DNA from: Prevotella sp.
GTDB taxonomy: Bacteria; Bacteroidota; Bacteroidia; Bacteroidales; Bacteroidaceae
Assembly (NCBI GenBank): GCA_017557405.1
Contig: JAFYYV010000022.1
Span: 1 to 35,234, forward strand
Length of the DNA stretch: 35,234 nt
Reading direction: 5' to 3'
Shown here: in pieces, positions 24,634-33,507 of the stretch
How positions within the stretch are numbered: the stretch's first letter is position 1
How the letters are laid out: each line of letters starts with the position of its first letter
The notes under the pieces: generated by a model
Told to the model about the DNA's origin: nothing
Databases searched by the model: none
Seen by the model: only the letters and a program-made list of their open reading frames with translations
Translations under genes and position numbers: made by a program

Positions 24634-25194
24634 ATGAAGAAATTACTTTTCTTGGCCGTCATTCTGATGGCAACAACGAATGTCTTCGCACAACGCGAAG
24701 CTGGTTCTTTTTCTATTCAGCCGCGTATAGGTTTTAGCGCAGCCGATTTTGACTGCACCGCCGACACGAAGGCTCGCGTAGGTCTCGTTGCTGGAGTTGA
24801 GTATGAATACATGATGACCAATAAGCTGGCTTTCGCTGCAGGTTTGAACTACTCACAGCAAGGTGCTGAAATGAAGGCTACAGATTACACTTGGAAACTG
24901 GACTACTTGACCATTCCTCTCACCGCTAACTATTATGTTTGGAAAGGTTTGGCTCTGAAGGCTGGTTTGCAACCAGGAATCAAAGTTAATGCTAAACTTG
25001 ATGGCAAAAACGTGAATGCTGATCTCGAAAATGTGAAAAGTTTCGACCTTGCCATACCTGTAGGTCTGTCATACGATTTCAATGGTTTCGTTATTGACGC
25101 CCGCTACAATCTCGGCCTATTAGAGATTGCCAAAGACTCCGATATCAAGAACCTTGCCTTCCAACTCACGTTCGGCTACAAGTTCACCCTCTAA
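24634..25194 (+). CDS. Outer-membrane beta-barrel protein (porin family)
   Basis: The 186-aa protein has a signal peptide (1-19, ending VFA-Q). The rest alternates strands typical of an eight-stranded barrel: SFSIQPRIGFSAADF, ARVGLVAGVEYEYMM, LAFAAGLNYSQQGAEM, YLTIPLTANYYVW, LALKAGLQPGIKV, DLAIPVGLSYDF and FVIDARYNLGLLEI. It ends in an aromatic-basic strand FGYKFTL, an outer-membrane insertion signal. It is similar to the OMP_b-brl_2 type. A terminator follows. Confidence 0.88.
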   Translation: MKKLLFLAVILMATTNVFAQREAGSFSIQPRIGFSAADFDCTADTKARVGLVAGVEYEYMMTNKLAFAAGLNYSQQGAEMKATDYTWKLDYLTIPLTANYYVWKGLALKAGLQPGIKVNAKLDGKNVNADLENVKSFDLAIPVGLSYDFNGFVIDARYNLGLLEIAKDSDIKNLAFQLTFGYKFTL

Positions 25195-25218
25195 ACCGTT
25201 TCAACGGACAACATTCAG

Positions 25219-25246
25219 CCCCTTCCCCCATAGGAAGGGGTTTTTT
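25219..25246 (+). terminator. Terminator after the barrel protein gene
   Basis: CCCCTTCC pairs with GGAAGGGG across a 6-nt loop and six T follow. Confidence 0.9.
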
Positions 25247-25304
25247 CTTGACTTTTTAATCTGATTATTTGAGCAAGGGGTAGCATTTTTTCGAGAATAA
25301 TCTA

Positions 25305-25312
25305 TATCTTTG
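25305..25312 (+). promoter_or_regulatory. -7 box of the 180-aa membrane protein gene
   Basis: TATCTTTG lies 36 bp before the ATG at 25349. It overlaps a longer frame starting with TTG at 25310, which is therefore rejected as a start. Confidence 0.65.
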
Positions 25313-25348
25313 CATTCGATTATTCATCCAACGAACATCGATATTTGC

Positions 25349-25891
25349 ATGAAGCTACCCACGCGGTTGAGCCGCATCCTCGCTATCATCCTCGTCATCG
25401 ACGTGGTGCTACTGCTATTTTTGTATTTCCCACCTCATCAGCAAGAGGGACTGAACAACCTTGTTCTTTCCTTCGAAGTTGCCATCGTCAACATTGTGGC
25501 CGCTATTATCATGCTCTTGATGAAGAAAAGCCGATGGAGCCTTGCGCTTTTCATCAATGCTTTTCTGATGCTGTTTGCCATCAACTATTTCGCTATCCGC
25601 TCCTCGCGCATTTATTGGAAAAGCAAGCATCTCGAATACACCTTCGAGGCGAACGACAGCATTTTCAATCTGATTATCGACAAGGATGATTCTTTGTTCT
25701 TCCTGCATTGCTCAAACCACGACTATTATTGTTCAGGTATCTATCAGAAAAAGCCCGACAATGTTTATTTCCTCGATGTGGACACGACCTTCTTGAGGAA
25801 GAACGCGAATGACCTCCATTTCGTCATTAAGAACGATTCCATCGAAAGAATTGGAATGGATAAACTTCCCCTCAAGACCTCGTTCTTCTAA
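25349..25891 (+). CDS. Small membrane protein with a C-terminal soluble domain
   Basis: The 180-aa product has three hydrophobic segments in its first 85 residues ([53 protein letters not shown]), followed by a soluble beta-rich domain of about 90 residues with HCSNHDYYC and repeated aromatic/Asp positions. I do not recognise a family. The start at 25349 is set by the promoter box. It is followed by xpt on the same strand, which has its own promoter. Confidence 0.75.
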   Translation: MKLPTRLSRILAIILVIDVVLLLFLYFPPHQQEGLNNLVLSFEVAIVNIVAAIIMLLMKKSRWSLALFINAFLMLFAINYFAIRSSRIYWKSKHLEYTFEANDSIFNLIIDKDDSLFFLHCSNHDYYCSGIYQKKPDNVYFLDVDTTFLRKNANDLHFVIKNDSIERIGMDKLPLKTSFF

Positions 25892-25996
25892 CTTCTGCGA
25901 GAAGCAATGGCGCTTTTATCCGTTCGCTTCTTGTCTGATTAACAAATATTATGCGCTCAAAAGGCATAAAAGCTTGGAGGATTTAGATAATTTTCG

Positions 25997-26004
25997 TATT
26001 TTTG
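25997..26004 (+). promoter_or_regulatory. -7 box of xpt
   Basis: TATTTTTG ends 23 bp before the xpt ATG, and TTGG at about 25974-25977 is at the right distance for -33. This shows that the long upstream frame from 25809 is not coding. No purine riboswitch is seen. Confidence 0.65.
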
Positions 26005-26027
26005 CCCATCAACGAAAAAAGAATACT

Positions 26028-26609
26028 ATGTCAATGAAAGTGCTGTGCGACCGCATCCTTTCTGACGGCCGCAGTTTAGAGGGAGTCATCCTGAAAGTCG
26101 ACAAGTTCATCAACCATCAGATGGATCCCTATCTGATGAAACAGGTGGCTGTGGAGTTCATCCGCCGATTTAGCGACTTGCATGTAAACAAAATCCTCAC
26201 TGTCGAGGCATCGGGTATTGCGCCATCTATCATGTTGGGCTACTTGATGGAGTTGCCTGTTGTCTTCGCCAAGAAACGGCAGCCATCAACCATGAAGGAT
26301 GCATACGTCACCACCGTCCACTCGTTCACCAAACAAAGCGATTGCCATCTGATAATCAGCCACGAATATCTGACGGCTGAAGACCACGTGCTTTTTATCG
26401 ATGATTTCCTGGCTTATGGCAACGCTGGCATCGCCGTGCTCGACCTCTGCCGCCAAGCTGGTGCCACCATCGAGGGAATGGGCTTCATCATCGAAAAAGA
26501 GATGCTTCATGGTCGTGAACTGCTCCAAGCAGAGGGCATCAACCGCATTGAGTCACTCGCCATCATCGATTCGCTTGCCAACGACACGATTCACATCAAG
26601 GAAGACTAA
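26028..26609 (+). CDS. xpt: Xanthine phosphoribosyltransferase
   Basis: Xpt makes XMP from xanthine and PRPP in purine salvage. The 193-aa length is that of the Bacillus-type enzyme. [20 protein letters not shown] (about 52-71) and [12 protein letters not shown] fit the family. [15 protein letters not shown] contains the PRPP-binding motif with two acidic residues. I chose ATG 26028 ([10 protein letters not shown]), 23 bp after a -7 box. The GH29 gene follows after 38 bp. Confidence 0.93.
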   Translation: MSMKVLCDRILSDGRSLEGVILKVDKFINHQMDPYLMKQVAVEFIRRFSDLHVNKILTVEASGIAPSIMLGYLMELPVVFAKKRQPSTMKDAYVTTVHSFTKQSDCHLIISHEYLTAEDHVLFIDDFLAYGNAGIAVLDLCRQAGATIEGMGFIIEKEMLHGRELLQAEGINRIESLAIIDSLANDTIHIKED

Positions 26610-26647
26610 ACGATGGAGCATACCATACACAAATAAAGAACTATGAC

Positions 26648-28405
26648 ATGTTAAAAAAACAACTACTGACCATCGTAGCCTTGATGCTGAATATCTTGTC
26701 CATGCTGCCGATTCAAACTTATGGACAAGGAGTGAAAACAACACCTTGTGGCCCCATTCCCACTGAGAACCAGCTGCGTTGGCAGGAGATGGAGATGTAT
26801 GCGTTTATTCATTATTCGCTGAACACCTATACCGATGAGGAATGGGGGTTCGGAAACGAGACATTGGAACTGTTCAATCCCAGCAATTTGGATTGCCGTC
26901 AGTGGGCACGGGTATGCAAACAAGCAGGTATGAAAGGCATTATCTTCACCGCCAAGCACCACTGCGGATTTTGTATGTGGCCCTCAAAATACACGGAATA
27001 TTCGGTGAAGAACACACCTTGGAAACAGGGTAAGGGCGATGTGGTTAGAGAACTCGCAGAGGCTTGCCGCGAAGAAGGATTGAAGTTCGCTGTGTATCTC
27101 TCGCCGTGGGACAGAAACCACAAAGACTATGGAAAACCAGAATATGTCACCTACTTCCGCAATCAACTCCGCGAGTTGCTCACCAACTATGGCGACATCT
27201 TCGAGGTGTGGTTCGATGGAGCAAACGGAGGCGATGGTTGGTATGGTGGAGCCAACGAACGCAGACAAATCGATAAGGATTACTATGGCTGGTCAGAGAC
27301 CTTTAAGATGATACGCGAACTGCAACCTAAATGCGTCATCTGGAGTGATGCTGGCGGCGAACGTGGTGATTTGCGCTGGGTAGGTACTGAAGGCGGATAC
27401 ATCGGTGAGACAAACTGGAGTCTAGTGCCACGGGAGGGGCGCTTGGATTATCAAATTCTCCATTATGGCGCAGAGGACGGTGAACTTTGGGTGGCTGGCG
27501 AGACGAATACCAGCATCCGCCCAGGTTGGTTTTACCACAAAACGGAGGACGAACATGTGAAGAGCCTCTCGAAACTGATGGATACTTATTATAAAAGTGT
27601 AGGCCGCAATTCCTGTCTGCTGCTCAACTTCCCAATTGCTCCCAACGGACGCATCCATCCTAACGATAGTCTGCGAGGCATTGCTTTCAACAAGATGATT
27701 CATGAGGTATTCAAGACCGACCTCGCCAAGAAAGCAAAAATCAAGACTCAAGGCACTGAAACCATCATCAAATTCAAGAAACCCACAACTTTCAATCGTT
27801 TTGTAGCCGAAGAGGACATCCGCTATGGACAACGTGTGAAGAAATTTGCGCTCGAAGCAGAAATCGATGGCAAATGGCAACCACTGAAGGATGAATTGGT
27901 GGAGAATGGAAACGGTTTGACCACTATTGGTCATCGGCGAATCATTTGTTTTCCTACCATCACGGCTACACGGCTGCGTTTCACCATCCTCGATGCCAAA
28001 TGTGAACCGATTATCAAACGCACTTCAGTCTATCTGGCTCCAGAACTGACCGCCGATATTCCTGACTCGGGCGAGAAATATAGCAGCAATCTGCACTATT
28101 TCTTCAGCAATCCCAAACAGATGATGATTGATTGGGACACCGAGCAGACATTCACCTCGTTCCGCTACCTGCCACCGCAAAACACTCACGAAGGAATTGT
28201 CACCCACTACACCCTTTGGGCCTCTACCGATTGGCAAAATTGGACAAAACTTGCTTCTGGTGAGTTCTCGAATATTGTGAACAACCCCATTTGGCAGACC
28301 ATCAGGTTTGCTCCCGTCAAAGCCAAGATTCTCCGTCTCGATGCCGATCGGCTCGCCGAAGGAAACAGAATGGCTTTTGACGACATTGAAGTAGTAAAAG
28401 AATAA
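26648..28405 (+). CDS. Exported GH29 alpha-L-fucosidase
   Basis: The 585-aa protein has a signal peptide (about 1-27) and a GH29 catalytic barrel. FTAKHHCGFCMWPSKYTEYSV (100-120) is the conserved substrate strand, and D190 in FEVWFDGANGGDGW is the expected nucleophile. SPWDRNHKDYG is also typical. After the barrel (about 350 onward) there is a beta-rich segment with an F5/8 type C (discoidin)-like look near the C-terminus (TEQTFTSFRYLPPQ through LRLDADRLAEGNRMAFDDIEV). It should remove fucose from host or plant glycans in the periplasm. Linkage preference cannot be read from the sequence. The acyltransferase gene follows after 42 bp. Confidence 0.9.
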   Translation: MLKKQLLTIVALMLNILSMLPIQTYGQGVKTTPCGPIPTENQLRWQEMEMYAFIHYSLNTYTDEEWGFGNETLELFNPSNLDCRQWARVCKQAGMKGIIFTAKHHCGFCMWPSKYTEYSVKNTPWKQGKGDVVRELAEACREEGLKFAVYLSPWDRNHKDYGKPEYVTYFRNQLRELLTNYGDIFEVWFDGANGGDGWYGGANERRQIDKDYYGWSETFKMIRELQPKCVIWSDAGGERGDLRWVGTEGGYIGETNWSLVPREGRLDYQILHYGAEDGELWVAGETNTSIRPGWFYHKTEDEHVKSLSKLMDTYYKSVGRNSCLLLNFPIAPNGRIHPNDSLRGIAFNKMIHEVFKTDLAKKAKIKTQGTETIIKFKKPTTFNRFVAEEDIRYGQRVKKFALEAEIDGKWQPLKDELVENGNGLTTIGHRRIICFPTITATRLRFTILDAKCEPIIKRTSVYLAPELTADIPDSGEKYSSNLHYFFSNPKQMMIDWDTEQTFTSFRYLPPQNTHEGIVTHYTLWASTDWQNWTKLASGEFSNIVNNPIWQTIRFAPVKAKILRLDADRLAEGNRMAFDDIEVVKE

Positions 28406-28447
28406 AAACATAATATATAATAAAAGAACCCTGACCATATTGCTACG

Positions 28448-29632
28448 ATGAACAAGAACGATATTTACCTCGCATCAAAACTGCGATATGAGATTCTCGA
28501 TGGCTTGCGCGGCGTGGCAGCCATGTTGGTGGTGGCCTACCATCTGTTTGAAACCTACTTTGAAGGGAAACCCAACCAACCCATCAATCACGGCTATTTG
28601 GCCGTTGACTTCTTTTTCGTGCTCTCAGGCTTTGTCATCGGTTATGCTTACGACGACCGTTGGGACAAGATGTCAACATGGTCATTCTTCAAACGCCGAT
28701 TGATTCGTCTGCATCCGATGGTCATTTTCGGCACACTGTTCGGCGCCCTGATGTTCTATTTCGGCAGTTCGTCAGCCTTCCCACTCATTGGACAGACTCC
28801 GTGGTGGATGACGTTGCTCGTGATGTTGTGGTGCTTCACACTGCTTCCGCTGCCCCACACGATGGATATCCGAGGTTGGGCAGAAACCAATCCATTGAAC
28901 GGCCCTGCGTGGTCATTGCAATGGGAGTATATCGCCAACATCCTCTACGCACTCTTCATCCGAAAGTTCTCGAAGGTGGCATTAGGCGTCTGCGTGGCAA
29001 TATTTGCCATCCTCACCATCATCCTCTGTCTGAACATCGATGTGTTCGGATTGCTCGAAGCACGCTCATGGGCGGCTTATACCGTTGTGGGTGGATGGAG
29101 TACCACACCCGAGCAACTGCAAGTAGGACTCACCCGACTGCTCTATCCCTTCTTCTGCGGATTGTTCGTCTCGCGCATGGGTTGGATGATAAAAGTCCGT
29201 GGCGGATTCTGGTGGTGCTCGCTCATCATCGTTGTGCTCTTCGCCATGCCTTGGATGGGACTCGGAACAGAAGGAGAGGCACGTTGGACAAACGGTCTTT
29301 ACGAGGCATTCTGCATCCTCGTCTGCTTCCCACTCATCGTATCGATGGGAGCCGGCAGCAGTGTGAAAGGCGGCAAATCCGAAGCCATCAACCGTTTCCT
29401 CGGTGAAATATCCTACCCTATCTACATCACGCACTATCCGCTCATCTACATGCAGATGGCGTGGGTGAACAACCATAAAGACGCGCCACTCAGCACGCAC
29501 ATCTTCGTGGCCGTGTGCATCTTCATACTTGCCATCCTCGTGGCCTACGGTGCCTATAAACTCTACGACCTGCCCATTCGAGAGTGGTTGAAGAGGAAGT
29601 GGTTCAGCACGACGGCATTAAAAAATAACTAG
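28448..29632 (+). CDS. Acyltransferase family 3 membrane protein
   Basis: The 394-aa protein is an inner-membrane O-acyltransferase of the OafA/YrhL family. RYEILDGLRGVAAMLVVAYHLFE contains the RGxAA and H of the catalytic region, GYLAVDFFFVLSGFVIGYAY is the second signature, and FFKRRLIRLHPMVI is the RxxRIxP-type segment. About ten membrane helices are visible. It acetylates a surface or periplasmic glycan in known members; the target here is unknown. It sits between the GH29 and EamA genes with short gaps. Confidence 0.92.
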   Translation: MNKNDIYLASKLRYEILDGLRGVAAMLVVAYHLFETYFEGKPNQPINHGYLAVDFFFVLSGFVIGYAYDDRWDKMSTWSFFKRRLIRLHPMVIFGTLFGALMFYFGSSSAFPLIGQTPWWMTLLVMLWCFTLLPLPHTMDIRGWAETNPLNGPAWSLQWEYIANILYALFIRKFSKVALGVCVAIFAILTIILCLNIDVFGLLEARSWAAYTVVGGWSTTPEQLQVGLTRLLYPFFCGLFVSRMGWMIKVRGGFWWCSLIIVVLFAMPWMGLGTEGEARWTNGLYEAFCILVCFPLIVSMGAGSSVKGGKSEAINRFLGEISYPIYITHYPLIYMQMAWVNNHKDAPLSTHIFVAVCIFILAILVAYGAYKLYDLPIREWLKRKWFSTTALKNN

Positions 29633-29648
29633 ACAACAAAACAGCATC

Positions 29649-30557
29649 GTGAATCGTCAATCGATAGGAAAAACGGGCTTTGCCCATTTCATGGCGTTTG
29701 TCACAGTGGCCATATGGGGTAGCACCTTCGTGTTCACCAAGATATTGCTACTCAATGGCTTGTCGCCCGCTCAAATCTTCACACTTCGTTTCATCATTGC
29801 ATACGTTTTGCTGCTAGCTTTCGAATTGGCATTCCGATGGCAGTCGTTCAAGTTGTTCAGCAAATCGTGGCGCGATGAACTGATGTTGCTGTTGTTGGGT
29901 GTGACAGGCGGTTCGTTGTATTTCCTCACTGAAAATGCCGCCATGCTCTACACCACAGCCACCAACACCTCGCTCATCGTATGCTCGTGCCCATTGTTCG
30001 CCATGTTGCTCGTGGCATTGGTCTATCATCATAGTGAAAAGTTCACGCGCGTGCAGGTAATCGGTTCGCTGATGGCTTGCTTGGGAATGGCAGCAGTGGT
30101 GCTCAATGGTCATTTTGTGCTCCATCTCTCCCCTTTGGGCGACATGTTGGCATTCGGCGCATGTCTTTGCTGGGCAATCTATTCGTTGCTGATGAAATCA
30201 GTGACTGAACGATATTCCACCTTTTTCATCACCCGTAAAGTGTTCTTCTATGGTCTGCTGACAATACTCCCCTACTATATCGTATACCCAGGCTTCCCAT
30301 CGATGGAAGTCATACTCAGCCATCAGGTGCTTTGGAATCTATTATTCCTCAGCGTTGTGGCCTCTATGGTTTGTTTCCTGGTGTGGAACTGGGTAATTCA
30401 TCAGCTGGGTGCGGTTGTGGCTACCAACTGGGTGTACTTCAATCCCATCACCACCATCCTTTTCGCGTGGTGGCTACTCCACGAACAAATCACGCCTTGG
30501 TTCTTGTTGGGCACAGTACTCATTCTCGTGGGAATGTACTTATGTGATAGACATTGA
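29649..30557 (+). CDS. EamA-family drug/metabolite transporter
   Basis: The 302-aa protein has ten hydrophobic segments in two EamA halves. FMAFVTVAIWGSTFVFTKILL and SPAQIFTLRFIIAYVLLLAFE open the first half; GDMLAFGACLCWAIYSLLMKSVTERY opens the second, and NWVIHQLGAVVATNWVYFNPITTILFAWWLLHEQIT closes it. Exporter of a small metabolite by family; the substrate is unknown. The start is a GTG at 29649, 16 bp after the acyltransferase stop; the next ATG would remove part of the first helix. A heptad DNA repeat begins at its stop codon. Confidence 0.92.
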   Translation: MNRQSIGKTGFAHFMAFVTVAIWGSTFVFTKILLLNGLSPAQIFTLRFIIAYVLLLAFELAFRWQSFKLFSKSWRDELMLLLLGVTGGSLYFLTENAAMLYTTATNTSLIVCSCPLFAMLLVALVYHHSEKFTRVQVIGSLMACLGMAAVVLNGHFVLHLSPLGDMLAFGACLCWAIYSLLMKSVTERYSTFFITRKVFFYGLLTILPYYIVYPGFPSMEVILSHQVLWNLLFLSVVASMVCFLVWNWVIHQLGAVVATNWVYFNPITTILFAWWLLHEQITPWFLLGTVLILVGMYLCDRH

Positions 30558-30593
30558 GCATTGAACATTGAAGATTGAAGATTGAAGATTGCA
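30552..30593 (+). repeat. 7-bp tandem repeat (CATTGAA/GATTGAA), six units
   Basis: Six 7-bp units begin within the EamA stop codon. Five similar units, in the same order, occur at 33400-33434. Confidence 0.85.
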
Positions 30594-30717
30594 CGGTTTT
30601 TTACCATCTTCAGCATACGAAATAAAAAAAATTTAGGGAAAAAGCAATTTTTTTTCAAAAATCGCGAAAGGAATTTGAAGCTTTGGGTACTAACTGTTTG
30701 AATAAACTCCTAAACAG

Positions 30718-31200
30718 ATGAATGAAATTGAATTAGAATTCACGAAATTGGTCCGAGAATACCGTAAGACAATCTACACGGTATGTTACTTTTTCTCAGA
30801 CAATCCCACCTATGTGGACGATCTTTTCCAAGAAGTGTTGGTCAACCTTTGGAAAGGCTTCCCCAAGTTCCGAGGCGACAGCAATCCCAAGACGTGGATA
30901 TGGCGTGTGAGCCTGAACACCTGTTGCAATGTGGAACGAGGTAAGAAACGGAATGTACCAACCGTTCCGTTGATGATCGACAAGGACGTCATGAGCGATT
31001 CCGATGAAGGTGGTCGGCAGATCAAGATGCTCTACGAGCGCATCAACCGCCTTGAGTTGTTCGACCGCGCCATCATTCTCCTCTGGCTGGAGAGCATGAG
31101 GTACGACGAGATAGCCGCCATAGTGGGCCTCTCCACCTCTGCTGTCACAAGCCGTCTGTTCCGCATCAAGGAACAACTCAAATCAATGTCAAACAATTAA
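30718..31200 (+). CDS. ECF-type RNA polymerase sigma factor
   Basis: The 160-aa protein has region 2 (YFFSDNPTYVDDLFQEVLVNLWKGFPKFRGDSNPKTWIWRVSLNT, about 23-67) with the usual core-binding and -10 segments, and region 4 (RAIILLWLESMRYDEIAAIVGLSTSAVTSRLFRIKEQL, about 118-155), a helix-turn-helix for -35. It starts 160 bp after the EamA gene. A membrane protein gene follows after 14 bp, the usual place of an anti-sigma factor, although that protein has no zinc anti-sigma motif. The signal is unknown. Confidence 0.93.
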   Translation: MNEIELEFTKLVREYRKTIYTVCYFFSDNPTYVDDLFQEVLVNLWKGFPKFRGDSNPKTWIWRVSLNTCCNVERGKKRNVPTVPLMIDKDVMSDSDEGGRQIKMLYERINRLELFDRAIILLWLESMRYDEIAAIVGLSTSAVTSRLFRIKEQLKSMSNN

Positions 31201-31214
31201 AAAACCGCAAAGCT

Positions 31215-32180
31215 ATGTCAGAGAATATTTATGAGCTCCATGAATTGGATGAGCTGAAAGCCACATACAACCTGATGGATGAAAGGTTGGACGGACAGGA
31301 AATCGTTTCCGACGAGCAACTTCAGGTGGTGATGAGTCGTAGGATGAACTTCATACGAAAGGATGCCAAACAACTGATAGTCATGATCAACCTGGTACTG
31401 TTGCCGTTGATTGCATTTGTAGAATACTACAATGGTCGTCTCAACCGTCTGGGCGGCATCGTGCTCTCCGTTGACTGGATTATAACATTGTTGTTCGGAC
31501 TGTATCTTATGAGACTTGCCCGTACGGATGAATTTTCCACATCGGATGTGAAAACACTGTGCGAAAAGAACTCTTTGTACCAGAAGTTGACGAAATGGTT
31601 CGTTCCGATCATCGTGCTGTTCATCCCCGTGTATTTCTGTATGAGTTATGTCGAAGAAGGCCGCTGGGGCGTAGGACTCGTTTTCTTCTGCCTATTGACC
31701 ATTCCTTTGATGATAGGTTATTTCGTAGGTGCTTCTTACCGACGCAATATCATCAAGAAGGAACACAATGGCATCGATATGGACCCGGAAACAGGCGGAC
31801 CTGCCAAGATTGCAAAAAAACACAAGGGAATCTTCATCTTGCTGATGGTCCTTTTCAGTATTGCTACAATACTTGGCAACATCCCCGTATTTGTCGGATT
31901 CAACTCCATCGACAGCATGACCGACTTGATGGTCTACCTGTACCACGCCTCAGACCTTGCCGTAGGAATCGTCTTAGTACTGGCACTGCTTCATGTGATC
32001 AACGTCATCAGGATTCCCAAAGGACTGTTCTATGCACTTCTTGCATTCGTGGTGCTTGTGGCAGTGGCAGTCATCCTGGTTTCGATGCATCAGAACATTG
32101 CAGAATCGGGCAATCCCGACATGTTGGTGAAGGTTATTGGAATGTCGATCTTAGCCTACTACTTCTATAAGAATGCTTGA
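31215..32180 (+). CDS. Membrane protein paired with the ECF sigma factor, possible anti-sigma
   Basis: The 321-aa protein has a cytosolic N-terminal helix region of about 52 residues (acidic start, ELHELDELKATYNLMDERLDGQEI) and then about seven hydrophobic segments. The residues 1-40 could bind the sigma factor; in other bacteria such N-terminal helices make up the anti-sigma part. I do not recognise the membrane part. Co-transcription with the sigma gene is likely from the 14-bp gap. The regulatory role is inferred from position only. Confidence 0.75.
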   Translation: MSENIYELHELDELKATYNLMDERLDGQEIVSDEQLQVVMSRRMNFIRKDAKQLIVMINLVLLPLIAFVEYYNGRLNRLGGIVLSVDWIITLLFGLYLMRLARTDEFSTSDVKTLCEKNSLYQKLTKWFVPIIVLFIPVYFCMSYVEEGRWGVGLVFFCLLTIPLMIGYFVGASYRRNIIKKEHNGIDMDPETGGPAKIAKKHKGIFILLMVLFSIATILGNIPVFVGFNSIDSMTDLMVYLYHASDLAVGIVLVLALLHVINVIRIPKGLFYALLAFVVLVAVAVILVSMHQNIAESGNPDMLVKVIGMSILAYYFYKNA

Positions 32181-32184
32181 GGTG

Positions 32185-32240
32185 CGAACTATTGCGAATA
32201 GCGTGCAAACTATTGCAAATGGCATGAAAACTATTGAGAA
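32185..32240 (+). repeat. 21-bp tandem array, three units
   Basis: CGAACTATTGC at 32185, CAAACTATTGC at 32206 and AAAACTATTGA at 32227 are exactly 21 bp apart. They resemble the CAAARCTATGC units of the 22-bp arrays. The array begins four bases after the membrane protein stop. Confidence 0.7.
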
Positions 32241-32273
32241 TGGAAACATTTGGAGGTTTTGAAAATAAGCCTT

Positions 32274-32280
32274 TACTTTG
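32274..32280 (+). promoter_or_regulatory. -7-like box of the thioredoxin-like gene
   Basis: TACTTTG (one base shorter than TAnnTTTG) lies 18 bp before the ATG at 32299. It is close to consensus and in the expected place. Confidence 0.4.
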
Positions 32281-32298
32281 CAAACGAGAAATTTAAAA

Positions 32299-33396
32299 AT
32301 GATCAAGAATATGAAAAAGGTATTAGTTTTGGCTGCTTTCATCGCAGCAACGTTGCCCACCGAGGCACAACAAGTGAAGTATACCGTCAACGGTATCAGT
32401 AATAACAACGGAGCCACCGTCGAGTTGTACAACCGACAGACCCGTCAGCAACTTGCCACCACCGTCGTCTCCGATGGCAAATTCACCCTCAGCGGCACAG
32501 CCGAGAAAGACGCCTTCCTGGCACTCGGCCAAACAGGAAACGGCTGGTATACACTCTTCTTCAACGATGGCACGCCTGTCACCATCAACCTCAACGACAG
32601 CACCCTGAAAGGCTCGCCCGTGAACGAACGCCTCGTGGCTTACGACCTGGCTGCCAACGCCGGCATTGCCAAAGTTCAAAACCAGGTGCAGAACATGTCG
32701 GAGGAAGAGCAGGAGAACAAGAAAATGGAGCTGACAGCCGCGATGGTGATGGCCATGATGAAGATGGGCGACCAAGTGGCAAAGGTCTTCAAAGAGGAGA
32801 ACGAGACGCTGATTCCTGTGGCATTCATCGATGAGTATGTGCAATTCTTCGGACAGGAGAAGCTTGACAGCCTCATCAACTTGAAACCCGTCTGGGCAAG
32901 CCATCCCCTTGTGCAGGCCCAACAAAAGGAAGTCGCCCTGCGCAAAGCCCAAGAGGAGAAGAAGAACGCCTTCATCGGCCAGCAGTTCACCGACCTCGAG
33001 GAGGCTGATCCTGACGGAAACATGCACAAGCTGAGCGAGTATGTGGGCAAAGGCAAATGGGTGCTGGTTGATTTCTGGGCTTCGTGGTGCGGACCTTGCA
33101 AGGCTGAGATGCCCAATGTGGTGGCTGCCTACGACAAATATCACGCCAAAGGATTCGACATTGTCGGCCTTTCGTTCGACAACAAGAAGGAACCCTGGGT
33201 GAAGGACATCGAGAACCTGAAAATGCCCTGGACGCACCTGTCCGACTTGAAAGGCTGGAACACAGTGGCCTCGAAGGTATATGGCGTCAACTCCATCCCC
33301 GACAACCTGCTCATCGACCCGCAAGGCAAGATTGTAGCTCGCGGACTGCGTGCGGAGGCTCTGCATGCCAAACTCAAGGAGATATTCGGAGAGTAA
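32299..33396 (+). CDS. Exported thioredoxin-like (TlpA/DUF4369) protein
   Basis: The 365-aa protein has a signal peptide (about 1-24, ending TEA-QQ). The N-terminal part is a DUF4369-like beta domain (VKYTVNGISNNNGATVELYN), the middle is helical and Met/Glu-rich, and the C-terminus is a thioredoxin fold with WVLVDFWASWCGPCKAEMP, the WCxxC redox motif, and NSIPDNLLIDPQGKIVARGL with the cis-Pro. Such proteins reduce or exchange periplasmic disulfides in Bacteroidota. A second ATG at 32311 is also possible. It is convergent with the CE15 gene. Confidence 0.9.
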   Translation: MIKNMKKVLVLAAFIAATLPTEAQQVKYTVNGISNNNGATVELYNRQTRQQLATTVVSDGKFTLSGTAEKDAFLALGQTGNGWYTLFFNDGTPVTINLNDSTLKGSPVNERLVAYDLAANAGIAKVQNQVQNMSEEEQENKKMELTAAMVMAMMKMGDQVAKVFKEENETLIPVAFIDEYVQFFGQEKLDSLINLKPVWASHPLVQAQQKEVALRKAQEEKKNAFIGQQFTDLEEADPDGNMHKLSEYVGKGKWVLVDFWASWCGPCKAEMPNVVAAYDKYHAKGFDIVGLSFDNKKEPWVKDIENLKMPWTHLSDLKGWNTVASKVYGVNSIPDNLLIDPQGKIVARGLRAEALHAKLKEIFGE

Positions 33397-33399
33397 GGA

Positions 33400-33434
33400 G
33401 ATTGAACATGGAACATTGAAGATTGAAGATTTAA
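33400..33434 (+). repeat. 7-bp tandem repeat (GATTGAA/CATTGAA), five units
   Basis: The units run from just after the thioredoxin-like stop into the terminator. They match the heptads at 30552-30593, also placed right after a stop codon. Confidence 0.8.
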
Positions 33435-33472
33435 AAAAAGGGCACCGAACATATTCGTTCGATGCCTTTTCT
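33433..33472. terminator. Bidirectional terminator between convergent genes
   Basis: GGCACCGAAC (33441-33450) pairs with GTTCGATGCC (33457-33466) with one mismatch; A and T tracts flank it on both sides. Confidence 0.85.
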
Positions 33473-33507
33473 ATTAATGGTCAAATTGTAAATCGTCCAA
33501 TTGTCAA

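Noticed and set aside
25809-26027. Upstream extension of xpt overlapping the membrane protein gene
   Set aside because: It overlaps the upstream gene in another frame and contains the xpt -7 box; the family starts at MSMKVL.
32323-33366. 347-codon frame antisense to the thioredoxin-like gene
   Set aside because: The plus strand has a signal peptide and WCxxC domain. The antisense product is a His/Leu/Val-rich artefact.
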